Shown piece after piece: positions 40,564-50,400 of a stretch of 64,000 nt of DNA. This DNA comes from Agarivorans aestuarii (GTDB taxonomy: Bacteria; Pseudomonadota; Gammaproteobacteria; Enterobacterales; Celerinatantimonadaceae): NCBI RefSeq assembly GCF_019670125.1, contig NZ_AP023033.1, positions 3,497,501 through 3,561,500 of the forward strand. Direction: 5' to 3'. The first letter of the stretch is position 1. Each line of letters opens with the position of its first letter. Position numbers and translations under genes: made by a program. The notes under the pieces were generated by a model. The model had not been told where the DNA came from and did no database searches. It saw only the letters and a program-made list of their open reading frames with translations.

Positions 40564-40920
40564 TTAATGGCTAATCATCCAAGGCCGCATAGACGGGAAC
40601 ATTTTCTCGCCATTAGCGGTATACAGCAGCTTAGAGCCTCCGCGCTTGGTATGCTTACAGCCGCAGCCTTTTTTAAGCTTTTCGGCATTTTCGGCCCGCG
40701 TATCCACCGTTGAATGCTGCGGCTCATGCCGCGCTTTCTCGTTACGCTCAATCGCCTGCTTGGTTTCGGCGGCCATATCCAATATCTCGGGAGGCAACAC
40801 GATAACCCTAGCGGACAAAGCCTCACACTTTGGGCACTTAGCAGGTTTAGCGCTATCGGCCATAGTGGCTAGCTCGTAGAACAAACCATGTTCGGCGCAT
40901 TTATAGTCATAAACTGGCAT
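40564..40920 (-). CDS. fmdB: FmdB-family zinc-ribbon regulatory protein
   Basis: 118 residues. N-terminal zinc-ribbon MPVYDYKCAEHG with CPKC (Cys8, His11, Cys29, Cys32), then a helical linker with a GCGCKH Cys cluster and a C-terminal MFPSMRPW tail. The family was named from Methylophilus, where fmdB accompanies formamidase fmdA and was proposed to regulate it. Here it is 11 bp after fmdA, so the pairing is kept. The C-terminal half is longer than in the many stand-alone FmdB proteins. Confidence 0.85.
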   Translation of the reverse strand: MPVYDYKCAEHGLFYELATMADSAKPAKCPKCEALSARVIVLPPEILDMAAETKQAIERNEKARHEPQHSTVDTRAENAEKLKKGCGCKHTKRGGSKLLYTANGEKMFPSMRPWMISH

Positions 40921-40931
40921 AGCTCACCTCT

Positions 40932-42167
40932 CTATTTATCTAAGTCTGGAGCCAAAGGCATATCGACACTGCCATCTAAATACTTAGTTGGCCCATCTGC
41001 ATTCGGCTTAATGTCAAACTCAAAGATATCGGTAGGTAACCATAACGTCGCACAGGAGTTAGGTACATCCACTACCCCGCTTAAGTGGCCTTGTACTGGC
41101 GCAGTACCAAGCAATGAATAAGCCTGCGCGCCGCTATAACCAAATTTCTTGAGGTACTCAATGGCATTTAAACAGGCTTGGCGATAAGCCACGTTGGCAT
41201 CCAAGTAATGTTGCTTGCCATCTTCATCAACCGAAATACCTTCAAAGATTAGGTAGTCATCGTAGCGCGGCGTAATTGGGCTTGGTTTAAAGATAGGGTT
41301 TTTAATCGCATACTTAGACATACCGTCTTTAATCAAATTGACCCTTAAGTGGATCCAGCCGGCCATTTCAATAGCACCACAGAAGGTAATTTCGCCGTCA
41401 CCTTGGCTAAAGTGTAAATCGCCTACCGACAAACCCGCGCCTTTTACATACACCGGGAAGTAGATTTTAGAACCACGCGATAAGTCTTTAATGTCACAGT
41501 TGCCGCCATGCTCACGCGGCGGAACGGTTCTAGCACCTTCTTCGGCGGCTACTTTTGCATCATCGGGCTTCATTTTGCCCATGTGAGCAGTTGGTGCGTA
41601 AGGCAGTGCCGCTAACATCGGTACTCGTTCAGGGTCTGTATCAAACAGCTCCTTCTCTCGGCGGTTCCACTCATCCAACATCTTTTTGTCGGGCAAGCAG
41701 CCAATTAGACCGGGGTGAATCAACCCGGCAAACTCTACCCCAGGAATATGACGAGATTTAGTGAACATGCCGTTGAAATCCCAAATCGATTTTTGCGCTT
41801 CAGGAAAATGTTCAGTTAAAAAGCCGCCACCATTTTGCTTAGAAAAGAAGCCGTTAAAGCCCCATTGTGAATCATCAAAGGTGCCAATATCTAAGATATC
41901 CACTTCTAATAAATCACCTGGCTCTGCTCCCTCTACCCCAACCGGGCCAGATAAAAAGTGCACCTGAGATAAATCTACATCGCGCACATCCGAGGCATCG
42001 TCATCGTTTTTGATTTGCCCGCCGGTCCAATCTACACATTCTAAAATGAAATCGTCACCCGGTTTTACGGTGGCCGCCATAGGAATATCTGGGTGCCAGC
42101 GATTATGTAACTTCTCGTTTTCGTAAGCCGATTTGTTTAAGTCAATCTTGATTATTGTTTCTGCCAT
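40932..42167 (-). CDS. fmdA: Formamidase (acetamidase/formamidase family)
   Basis: Hydrolyses formamide and perhaps short amides to the acid plus ammonia. 411 residues from the ATG at 42167, which has SD AGGAG; the frame stays open upstream into urtE. Typical FmdA segments are present: NRWHPDIPMAATVKPG, the FLSGPVGVEGAEPGDLLEVD core, PREHGGNCDIKDL and LHFSQGDGEITFCGAIEMAG. It lies 34 bp after urtE and 11 bp before fmdB. Co-transcription with an amide/urea-type ABC transporter supports uptake and cleavage of short-chain amides for nitrogen. Confidence 0.93.
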   Translation of the reverse strand: MAETIIKIDLNKSAYENEKLHNRWHPDIPMAATVKPGDDFILECVDWTGGQIKNDDDASDVRDVDLSQVHFLSGPVGVEGAEPGDLLEVDILDIGTFDDSQWGFNGFFSKQNGGGFLTEHFPEAQKSIWDFNGMFTKSRHIPGVEFAGLIHPGLIGCLPDKKMLDEWNRREKELFDTDPERVPMLAALPYAPTAHMGKMKPDDAKVAAEEGARTVPPREHGGNCDIKDLSRGSKIYFPVYVKGAGLSVGDLHFSQGDGEITFCGAIEMAGWIHLRVNLIKDGMSKYAIKNPIFKPSPITPRYDDYLIFEGISVDEDGKQHYLDANVAYRQACLNAIEYLKKFGYSGAQAYSLLGTAPVQGHLSGVVDVPNSCATLWLPTDIFEFDIKPNADGPTKYLDGSVDMPLAPDLDK

Positions 42168-42201
42168 GGTCTTTCTCCTTGAATGTAAATTGTCCAGCAA
42201 G

Positions 42202-42891
42202 CTATACCGACAAGTACGCGGCCACTTGCTGTTCATCAACGTCATCGCGCTGTACGTCATGCACGATTTGTCCTTTTTCAATCACCAGTATTCGGTCCGC
42301 CACATCAAGGGCGAAGCTCAATACCTGTTCCGACACCACTATCGACAAACCGCGCTGGTCGCGAATTTGTTTTAGGGTTTTTGCCATATCTTTAATAATT
42401 GAAGGTTGAATACCTTCAGTGGGCTCATCCAGTAGCAGTACGCTAGGGTTGCTTGCCAAAGCACGAGCAATGGCTAGCTGTTGTTGCTGTCCGCCAGAAA
42501 GGTTGCCGCCTCTGCGGTGGCGCATTTCCCATAACACTGGGAAAATGCTGTATAAGTCATCGGGTACTTTGTTTTCGCCAGTGCTGGTTAAGCCGGTTTC
42601 AATGTTTTCTTGCACCGTCATAGTCGAGAAAATCATCCGGCCCTGCGGCACAAAGCCCAAACCAGAAGCCACCCGCTGATGGCTCTTTTTCTCTGCTAAG
42701 GGCTCTCCATCTAAATTGGCTTCACCACTTTTGCTCGGAATCATGCCAATCAGCGATTTCATTAAAGTGGTTTTGCCCATGCCATTACGGCCAAGAATCG
42801 CCACAATCTCATTTTCTTTGAGGCTAAAATTCATGCCACTTATTACTTCGCTCTGGCCATAGGCCACGTGGTAATCGCTTAGTTCTAACAT
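42202..42891 (-). CDS. urtE: Urea/amide ABC transporter ATPase UrtE
   Basis: A 229-residue ATPase of the branched-chain amino acid type (LivF class). Walker A GRNGMGKTT, signature LSGGQQQQLAIARALA and Walker B LLLDEPTEGIQPS. The ATG at 42891 has AGGAG at a 6-nt distance and is preferred over the GTG one codon before. It pairs with UrtD. Confidence 0.92.
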   Translation of the reverse strand: MLELSDYHVAYGQSEVISGMNFSLKENEIVAILGRNGMGKTTLMKSLIGMIPSKSGEANLDGEPLAEKKSHQRVASGLGFVPQGRMIFSTMTVQENIETGLTSTGENKVPDDLYSIFPVLWEMRHRRGGNLSGGQQQQLAIARALASNPSVLLLDEPTEGIQPSIIKDMAKTLKQIRDQRGLSIVVSEQVLSFALDVADRILVIEKGQIVHDVQRDDVDEQQVAAYLSV

Positions 42892-42901
42892 CACTTTCTC
42901 C

Positions 42902-43663
42902 TTAATGGCCTAGGTAAACTTCGACCACTTTAGGGTCGTTCTTCACCCGCTGCATCGAGCCCTCAGACAACACCTTTCCTTGGTGTAACACCGTCACTCG
43001 GTCGGCGATGTCTTCCACAAACTGCATATCGTGTTCAATCACTAATACCGAGCGTTGCTTGGTAATGCTTTGCAGCAACTGGGCGGTTTGTTTGCGCTCG
43101 GCCACCGACATTCCCGCCACCGGTTCGTCTAACATCAGCAACTCTGGGTCCTGAATAAGCAGCATGCCTATCTCTAACCACTGCTTTTGGCCATGGCTAA
43201 GCAAGTCGGCTTGGTCGTTAAGTTTGTCGCTAAGAAACACCATCTCGGCAATTTCCATGATCTTGGCGTGCACCGCTTCATCACGTTTAAAGGTCAAGGC
43301 TCCCCACACATTGCGACCGCGCGGGTAAGAAATTTCCAAATTTTCAAAAACACTCAGGTCTTCATAAATGGAAGGGGTTTGAAATTTACGCCCTACACCT
43401 GCATGCACAATTTGGTGTTCTTTCAGCTTGGTAAGCTCTTTTTGTTTGAACTTGATCGAGCCATTGGTGGCTTTAGTTCGGCCACATATCAAATCCAATA
43501 CCGTGGTTTTACCGGCGCCATTTGGGCCAATAATCACCCTGATCTCTTGCTCTTCAACGTATAGCGACAAGTCATCAACGGCCTTAAAGCCATCAAAAGA
43601 CACGGTTAAACCTTCAACGCTGAGTACAAAATCTTTATTCTTTGATGAATTAGGCTGGGGCAT
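42902..43663 (-). CDS. urtD: Urea/amide ABC transporter ATPase UrtD
   Basis: A 253-residue LivG-class ATPase. Walker A GPNGAGKTT, signature LSHGQKQWLEIG (the SHGQ variant is usual for UrtD) and Walker B LLMLDEPVAGMS. It starts 14 bp inside the end of urtC. Confidence 0.92.
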   Translation of the reverse strand: MPQPNSSKNKDFVLSVEGLTVSFDGFKAVDDLSLYVEEQEIRVIIGPNGAGKTTVLDLICGRTKATNGSIKFKQKELTKLKEHQIVHAGVGRKFQTPSIYEDLSVFENLEISYPRGRNVWGALTFKRDEAVHAKIMEIAEMVFLSDKLNDQADLLSHGQKQWLEIGMLLIQDPELLMLDEPVAGMSVAERKQTAQLLQSITKQRSVLVIEHDMQFVEDIADRVTVLHQGKVLSEGSMQRVKNDPKVVEVYLGH

Positions 43664-44858
43664 TTGGGCTCTCCTTTAGAGATGGCGAAGCACTATCTGC
43701 CTCAGGCTCTGTAGCCTGAACCGCCTGCTTTGGCACATCGGGTTTGCTGGCTTTAGGTTTGAACAGGCGTTTAAACCAAGGCTGAATGTAAGATTGATAG
43801 AGACCGGCTAAACCATCGGGAAAGGCTAACACCACACCAATGAATAGCGCGCCCATGGCAAATAACCACAATTGAGGGAAAGATTCAGAGAAGCTGGTTT
43901 TAGCAAGGTTTACCAGCAAGGTGCCGTATACCGCACCAAGCAAAGATAAACGCCCACCCACGGCACAAAAAATCACCATTTCGATGGAAGGAACAATGCC
44001 CACAAAGGATGGCGACATAAAGCCAACTTGCAGGGTAAACATCGCCCCACCAATTGCGGCAAAGGCAGCACCAACACAAAAGATGAATATTTTGAAACTG
44101 GCAACGTTATAACCAGAAAATCGAACCCGATCCTCTTTTTCTCGCATCGCCACCAGCAAACGCCCTAACTTACAGCGCTTAATGTATAAAGCGATAAACA
44201 GACAGGCGAACAACAATACTGCGTTAACAAAATACAGTAGGTATTGCGCCGACTCGGTACGAATATCCCAGCCTAAAAAGGTGCGTAAATCGGTAATGCC
44301 GTTTACCCCACCGGTATAACCTTGCTGGCCAATAATCAAAATGGTGAGAATGGCCGCAATAGCTTGGGTAATAATGGCGAAGTACACCCCACCTACCCGG
44401 CGGGTAAACATCGCAACACCGATAATAAAGGCGAACAATACCGGCACCGCAATCACCGCCACCAAGGTAAAGGCTAAGCTATCAAAGGGCTGCCAAAACC
44501 ACGGAAGCTCGGTGAGCTGGTTCCAATCCATAAAATCGGGAATGCCTGGCGTTGATTGAATCGCGGTAGCCTCGGGGCTTGATGCTTCAAGCTTCAAGAA
44601 CATCGCCATGCAATAGCCACCTAAGCCAAAAAACACGCCCTGACCTAGGCTTAAAATACCGCCACACCCCCAGCACAATACTAAGCCGATAGCCACAAAG
44701 GCGTAGGTTAAGTACTTGCCAATTAAGTTGAGTCGGAAAATATCCAAGGACAAGGGCAGCACAATGAAAATAATCGCGGCTAACAGTAGATACTTCCACC
44801 AATCAACCTTACTGGTATTTTGTGCTGCAGTAGCACTAAGTTGAGATAACATCATCAT
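43650..44858 (-). CDS. urtC: Urea/amide ABC transporter permease UrtC
   Basis: A 402-residue LivM-class permease with about 10 hydrophobic helices and the EAA-like region GYNVASFKIFIFCVGA. The family feature LCWGCGGILSLGQGVFFGLGG is present. Three consecutive ATG codons start the frame after GGGAGA, so the true start may be 44858, 44855 or 44852. Confidence 0.92.
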   Translation of the reverse strand: MMMLSQLSATAAQNTSKVDWWKYLLLAAIIFIVLPLSLDIFRLNLIGKYLTYAFVAIGLVLCWGCGGILSLGQGVFFGLGGYCMAMFLKLEASSPEATAIQSTPGIPDFMDWNQLTELPWFWQPFDSLAFTLVAVIAVPVLFAFIIGVAMFTRRVGGVYFAIITQAIAAILTILIIGQQGYTGGVNGITDLRTFLGWDIRTESAQYLLYFVNAVLLFACLFIALYIKRCKLGRLLVAMREKEDRVRFSGYNVASFKIFIFCVGAAFAAIGGAMFTLQVGFMSPSFVGIVPSIEMVIFCAVGGRLSLLGAVYGTLLVNLAKTSFSESFPQLWLFAMGALFIGVVLAFPDGLAGLYQSYIQPWFKRLFKPKASKPDVPKQAVQATEPEADSASPSLKESPNAPA

Positions 44859-44863
44859 TCTCC

Positions 44864-45790
44864 CTAACGACGAACCTTGAGCGAAAACAGACCTTGAGGA
44901 CGCAGCATTAAAATGCCTACCACGGTCAATAAGGTGAGAACTTTGGCCATCGAACCACTAAGGAAAAACTCCATGGTTGATTGCGCTTGTGAGATGGTAA
45001 AGGCCGATGCAACGGTACCAAGCAAGCTTGACGCGCCACCAAATACCACCACTAAGAAGGTGTCTACAATGTAGAGCTGCCCAGCGGTTGGGCCGGTTGA
45101 ACCCACCATGGTAAAGGCCGAGCCAGCAATGCCGGCAATGCCGCAACCTAAAGCAAAGGTATAACGGTCAACTTTTTCGGTGTTAATCCCTACGGCACCA
45201 GCCATTGCGCGGTTTTGCACCACAGCGCGGGTTTGTTTACCTAAGCGAGATTTTTGCATTAGCAAGTACACGCCAATGGTAATCATGATGGTTAATGCCA
45301 TCACAAATATGCCGTTAATTGGCACTTCTATAATGTCGGTTATCGCATAAGAGCCCATTAGCCAATCAGGTAGGCTCACTCCCACTTCTCGAGCGCCAAA
45401 CACGGTGCGATAGAGCTGCTGTAAAATAAGGCTTAAACCCCAAGTCGCTAATAAGGTATCTAGTGGACGCTTGTACAAATGGCGAATCATCGCCCACTCC
45501 ACCAACGCTCCCAGCGCTGCAGTGACAATAAACGCCAGCAGCATTGCCACAAAAAAGTAGCCATCAAATAGACCCGGAAGGTAATTACTAAATAGCTGCG
45601 AAGTAAGGTAAGTAATGTAAGCACCTAGGATCATAAACTCGCCATGGGCCATATTAATTACGCCCATTTGACCGAATATAATGGCTAGACCTAGGGCCAT
45701 AAGAACAAATACAGAAAACAAAATAAGACCGGCAAATCCCTGCATGGCGAAAATGGCGGTTAGCTCTGAGCTGGTATAATCGGCAAACAT
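44864..45790 (-). CDS. urtB: Urea/amide ABC transporter permease UrtB
   Basis: A 308-residue LivH-class permease with about eight helices. FGQMGVINMAHGEFMILGAY is a hallmark of UrtB. The order urtA-B-C-D-E is complete and on one strand. Confidence 0.93.
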   Translation of the reverse strand: MFADYTSSELTAIFAMQGFAGLILFSVFVLMALGLAIIFGQMGVINMAHGEFMILGAYITYLTSQLFSNYLPGLFDGYFFVAMLLAFIVTAALGALVEWAMIRHLYKRPLDTLLATWGLSLILQQLYRTVFGAREVGVSLPDWLMGSYAITDIIEVPINGIFVMALTIMITIGVYLLMQKSRLGKQTRAVVQNRAMAGAVGINTEKVDRYTFALGCGIAGIAGSAFTMVGSTGPTAGQLYIVDTFLVVVFGGASSLLGTVASAFTISQAQSTMEFFLSGSMAKVLTLLTVVGILMLRPQGLFSLKVRR

Positions 45791-45855
45791 ATTCAGTCCC
45801 TCTTAAAAGCTAGCGAAAGAACAAGTGGCCCAGCGAACTGAGCCACCTACAGCGG

Positions 45856-47118
45856 TTACTGATAACCTTTAGGGAATGGGTTTGGTTCAATTAAGTCTGC
45901 GGTTTCATAAACGATGTTGTATTGACCATCAGCTTGAGCGTGACCAATTCGCGTTTTAGACCATAGGTGATGGTTTTCGTGAACTTTCACATAACCTTCT
46001 GGCGCAGTGGTTAGTTCTAGGTTTGGCGAGGCAGCACGTACTTTGTCGATATCAAACGAGCCGGCTTTTTCTACTGCAGCTTTCCACAACCAAGGGCCAA
46101 GGTAGGCAGCTTGAGTTACGTCACCAATCACAATGTCATCACCCCAGCGCTTCTTAAAGGCCGCAACAAACTCTTCATTGTTTTGGTTAGTTAAGCTTTG
46201 GAAGTACTTCATAGCGGCGTAAGCGCCTTGGATGTTTTCACCGCCAATGCCCAAGATCTCGTCTTCAGTTACCGAAATAGTGAGTACCAATGGCTTCTCT
46301 TTGTTCATATCGATGCCCGCAGCTTTAAGCTGCTTGTAGAAGGCAACGTTAGACCCACCTACTACAATGGCGTAAATCACATCAGGCTTTTTCAGTTTGA
46401 TTTTGTTGATAACCGAGTTGAATGAGGTATGACCCAGTGGGTAGTACTCTTCGCCCACTACCTTCAAACCCAGTTTTTCGATGTGTTTGCGGGCAATTTT
46501 GTTAGAGGTACGTGGCCAAATGTAATCAGAACCCAGTAAGAAGAAACTCTTGGCGTCTTTGGTATCGGTTACCCAATCAATACCGGCAATAATTTGCTGA
46601 GTTGCTTCTTGGCCGGTGTAAATTACGTTAGGTGATTGCTCTAAACCTTCGTAGAAAGTTGGGTAATAAAGCATGCCGTTATATTGCTCAAACACTGGCA
46701 GTACCGCTTTACGAGAAGCAGAGGTCCAGCAGCCAAATACTGCCGCAGTCTTATCTTTAACTAGCAGCTTCTTCGACTTTTCAGCAAAGGTTGGCCAGTC
46801 ACTAGCGCCGTCTTCTTGAATGTATTCTATTTGGCGTCCTAATACGCCGCCCATTGCGTTGATTTGCTCAATGGCTAGCATCTCGGCTTGCACCGAACCC
46901 GTTTCACTAATCGCCATGGTGCCAGTTACCGAGTGTAGAATACCTACCTTCACCGTGTCGTCGGTTACGGCTAAGCCGGTGGTATTTACTTCAGCGGTGC
47001 TAGGCGCTGCTGCAAAGCTTAGTTGTGAAACAAGCATCGCGGCGGGCAAAGCCATCATTCCTTTTAACAGATTACGGCGTAGCGAATTGCTTAAGCCTGT
47101 TTTCTTGAGATTGTGCAT
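45856..47118 (-). CDS. urtA: Urea/short-chain-amide ABC transporter binding protein UrtA (FmdD-like)
   Basis: A periplasmic receptor of the Peripla_BP_6 (LivJ-like) family. 420 residues from the ATG at 47118 (SD AGGGA); the frame is open 10 codons upstream. The N-terminus has RRNLLKGMMALPAAMLVSQL, a signal peptide with a twin-Arg pair (cleavage near SFAAAP), followed by VKVGILHSVTGTMAISET. Proteins of this class bind urea (UrtA) or formamide/acetamide (Methylophilus FmdD). The adjacent formamidase and absence of urease genes lean towards amides. Confidence 0.9.
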   Translation of the reverse strand: MHNLKKTGLSNSLRRNLLKGMMALPAAMLVSQLSFAAAPSTAEVNTTGLAVTDDTVKVGILHSVTGTMAISETGSVQAEMLAIEQINAMGGVLGRQIEYIQEDGASDWPTFAEKSKKLLVKDKTAAVFGCWTSASRKAVLPVFEQYNGMLYYPTFYEGLEQSPNVIYTGQEATQQIIAGIDWVTDTKDAKSFFLLGSDYIWPRTSNKIARKHIEKLGLKVVGEEYYPLGHTSFNSVINKIKLKKPDVIYAIVVGGSNVAFYKQLKAAGIDMNKEKPLVLTISVTEDEILGIGGENIQGAYAAMKYFQSLTNQNNEEFVAAFKKRWGDDIVIGDVTQAAYLGPWLWKAAVEKAGSFDIDKVRAASPNLELTTAPEGYVKVHENHHLWSKTRIGHAQADGQYNIVYETADLIEPNPFPKGYQ

Positions 47119-47426
47119 AGTGGTATCCCTACTGAGTGTGTAAGACAAGGTGTCCGTACTTGGTGAATACCATGATGCGAGATTACAACAGTGAGCAAAA
47201 TTCGCCGTTCACCCTAGCGACCTACGTCATTTGACGCATAGCGGTGAATAAGAGATTGATTTAGGGTCAAGATATAAAGAGAGTGGCAAACCGCTACCAA
47301 CAAATAACTCAGTTAAACAAGCATAACAGTCTGATTTTAATAACCATTTTAACAAAAGGGTGATAAAGCCACGGCGCGAAAAATGCTTATAAAACCTGTG
47401 AATTCGCAAAGGAAGGCGTTTAAGGG
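47119..47426. other. Divergent promoter region of urtA and the permease-kinase
   Basis: 308 bp between divergent starts. It contains a perfect CGTCA-TT-TGACG inverted repeat (47225-47236) about midway, a possible response-regulator site. A TTGACC element on the minus strand (about 47263-47268) may be a -35 box for urtA. No ORF of note. Confidence 0.4.
47225..47236. promoter_or_regulatory. Candidate operator in urtA/kinase intergenic region
   Basis: CGTCA-TT-TGACG, perfect 5-bp arms, about 107 bp upstream of urtA and 190 bp upstream of the kinase gene. The LuxR-type regulator at 50803 is the natural candidate to bind it; that is inference from position. Confidence 0.35.
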
Positions 47427-50400
47427 ATGAAGGACCAGCATGTATTTAAAGCCCGTAGAAACTATAACCGCTGGGTAGCCAACCAAACTTTAGAAGATTA
47501 TGCGCTAAGGTTTACCTCTAAAAATGCCCGTAAGTGGTCGGTTGCACGGGTCTCTAATACCGCTTTGGGCGCAATATCTTTTTTAGCCCTAGAAGCCATT
47601 GGTGGCGCGCTAATCCTTAACTTTGGTTTCAACAATTCGTTAATCGCCATATTGCTGGTATCGGCAATTATATTTTTCTGCGGGCTGCCAATCTCTTACT
47701 ACGCTGCACGCTATGGCGTCGACATCGACTTGCTCACGCGCGGCGCGGGCTTTGGCTACATTGGCTCTACCATTACCTCTCTCATTTACGCCTCGTTTAC
47801 CTTTATCTTTTTTGCCATTGAGGCGGCCATTATGGCCTCGGCTTTAGAACTGTTATTTAATATTCCCTTAAGCATTGGCTACTTAATTAGCGCAGTTGTA
47901 GTGATCCCCTTAGTGACCCACGGCATCACCTTCATCAGCCGTTTTCAACTGTGGAGCCAACCAATATGGCTGGTACTGCAGGTGGCGCCGCTAATTTTTA
48001 TTTTGTGGCATGAGTCCAGCGCCATTAACAACTGGTTGCAGTTTGAAGGCAAGCAAGAGAGCGGCAACTCAGGTGAGTTTAACCTGCACTTATTTGGTGC
48101 GGCGTCGGGGATCTTATTCTCGTTAATGGCGCAAATTGGTGAGCAAGTAGACTTCTTACGTTTTATGCCCGAGGCCAAGAAAAAACACCGGGCCTGTTGG
48201 TGGGTAGCGCTGTTATCGGCAGGCCCCGGATGGATTATTGTTGGTGCACTTAAAATCCTCTTAGGATCGTTTTTAGTGGTACTGGCCATTAATGCTGGAG
48301 TGGCCGAGGATGTGGCCGGAGATCCTATTCAAATGTACCAGGTGGCCTTTTCCTATATGTCACAGTCACCGCTCGTGGCACTCTCATTGGCGGGCATTTT
48401 TGTCTTGGTTTGCCAGCTTAAAATTAACGTGACTAACGCCTATGCCGGCTCTATTGCATGGTCTAACTTTTTCTCTCGCTTAACCCATAGCCATCCGGGC
48501 CGTGTAGTGTGGCTGGTATTTAACGTGATTATTGCCCTGCTCATTATGGAGTTAGGCATCTATGCCGCCTTAGAAGACATACTTGGCATTTACTCGAATG
48601 TGGCGGTTGCTTGGGTTGGCGCACTGGTAGCCGATTTAGTCATCAACAAACCCTTAGGTTATAGCCCCAAGCACATTGAATTTAAACGCGCCCACCTCTA
48701 CGACATTAACCCAGTTGGGGTTGGTTCTATGGTGATTGCCTCTGTTTTAAGTATCTATTGTTATACTGGAAATGCCGGCGACACAGCCCAAGCACTGGCG
48801 CCTTACATTGGCTTAAGCACCGCTTTTGTGTGCTCTCCTATCATCGCCATTTTAACCAAAGGTCGCTACTACCTAGCAAGAGAGCCCAGTCTGCTGCAGG
48901 CCCACCAAGGAGAATGTACGGTTTGCCAAAATCACTTTGAAATTGAAGACCTTGCCAGCTGCCCAGCCTATGGCGGGGCAATATGCTCGCTATGTTGCAC
49001 CCTAGATGCGCGCTGCCATGATCAATGCAAAGAAAACGCCCGCTTTGGTCAGCAATTAAGTCAATTTGTTAGCCTGGTGCTTCCTAAAGCCGTGTCATCC
49101 TTAATGAATACTCGGCTACTTAATTTCTCTGGCTTAATGGCGCTCATTGCCCTGCTAATTGCTAGCTTATTCTACTTGGTATACTCACGGATCCCGGTTA
49201 CCGAATTTGCCACCAAAGCCGCAGTGTCGGCAACGCTTAGCCACGTATTTTTCTTATTAATGATTATTGTTGGTGTACTGGTTTGGCTATTTGTATTAGC
49301 CAACGACAGCCGCCAATTTGCATTAGATGAATCGCAGCGCCATACCGAGCTACTTAGCCGCGAAATATCTGCCCACGAGGTGACCGACCAAGCCCTGCAG
49401 CAAGCCAAAGAAACCGCCGAATCGGCTAACCAAGCCAAAAGTCGATACCTCACAGGCATTAGCCATGAACTTCGCACTCCGCTTAACTCGGTACTGGGCT
49501 ATGCACAGCTCTTAGAAAAATCGCCTACTTTAGCACCCGAGCACACTGCTAAAGTCTCTCTTATCAAACGCAGCGGCGAACACCTCGCCGACATAATTGA
49601 AGGCCTATTAGATATCTCGCGCATCGAGGCAGGCAGGATAGAACTACAACGCGATGAAGTGGCCATTGGTGAATTGCTGGATGACTTAGTAGAGATGTTC
49701 AGCCTTCAAGCTAAAAGCAAAGGCATTACATTCATCTATAACCCCAGCCCTTACCTGCCCAACTGGGTAACCGCAGACGAAACTCAATTGCGGCAAATAC
49801 TCATCAACCTGTTGTCCAACGCGGTTAAATTTACCCAACAAGGCTCAGTAACCTTAGACGTTTATTACCGTAATCAAGTAGCAGAATTCACCATTACCGA
49901 CAGCGGCGTAGGCATTAGCGAGCAAGATATCGAGCGAATATTCAAACCCTTTGAGCGAGTAGAGAAAAGGGACATACCCAGCTCTCCCGGCACTGGCTTA
50001 GGCTTAACCATTACGCAGTTACTTACCGACATAATGGGCGGAAACATTAGTGTAAGCAGCGAGATTGGCAAAGGTAGCAGCTTCAAACTGAGCATCATGC
50101 TGGCTAGCTTAAACAAAGATCAGCAGCCGCAATCTGTGCAAGCGCCAGTAAAATCCATTAAAGGCCCTAGCAAAACCGTAATGGTGGTAGACGATGACCC
50201 CAATCACCGTAACTTAGTATCAGAAATCCTATCGCCACTGGGCTTTGTGGTTCATGAAGCCAATGATGCTTTATGTTGTTTAAGCAATACCTACTTAAGC
50301 GCCATTGACCTGTTTTTGCTCGACATCTCCATGCCCGATATGAATGGCTGGCAACTGCTTAAAAAACTTCGCAGCAATGGCATTAGTGTACCCATCATCA

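Noticed and set aside
40575-40826. 83-codon alternative frame inside fmdB
   Set aside because: Same-strand shadow of fmdB; the other frame has the zinc-ribbon signature.
42133-42409. Plus-strand frames of 80 and 84 codons across the urtE end and fmdA start
   Set aside because: Antisense to urtE and its signature motifs; no SD.
45978-47118. Twin-Arg pair in the UrtA signal read as a Tat substrate
   Set aside because: RRNLLK lacks the full Tat consensus (SRRxFLK) to be sure; Sec export is equally possible, so only noted in the gene entry.
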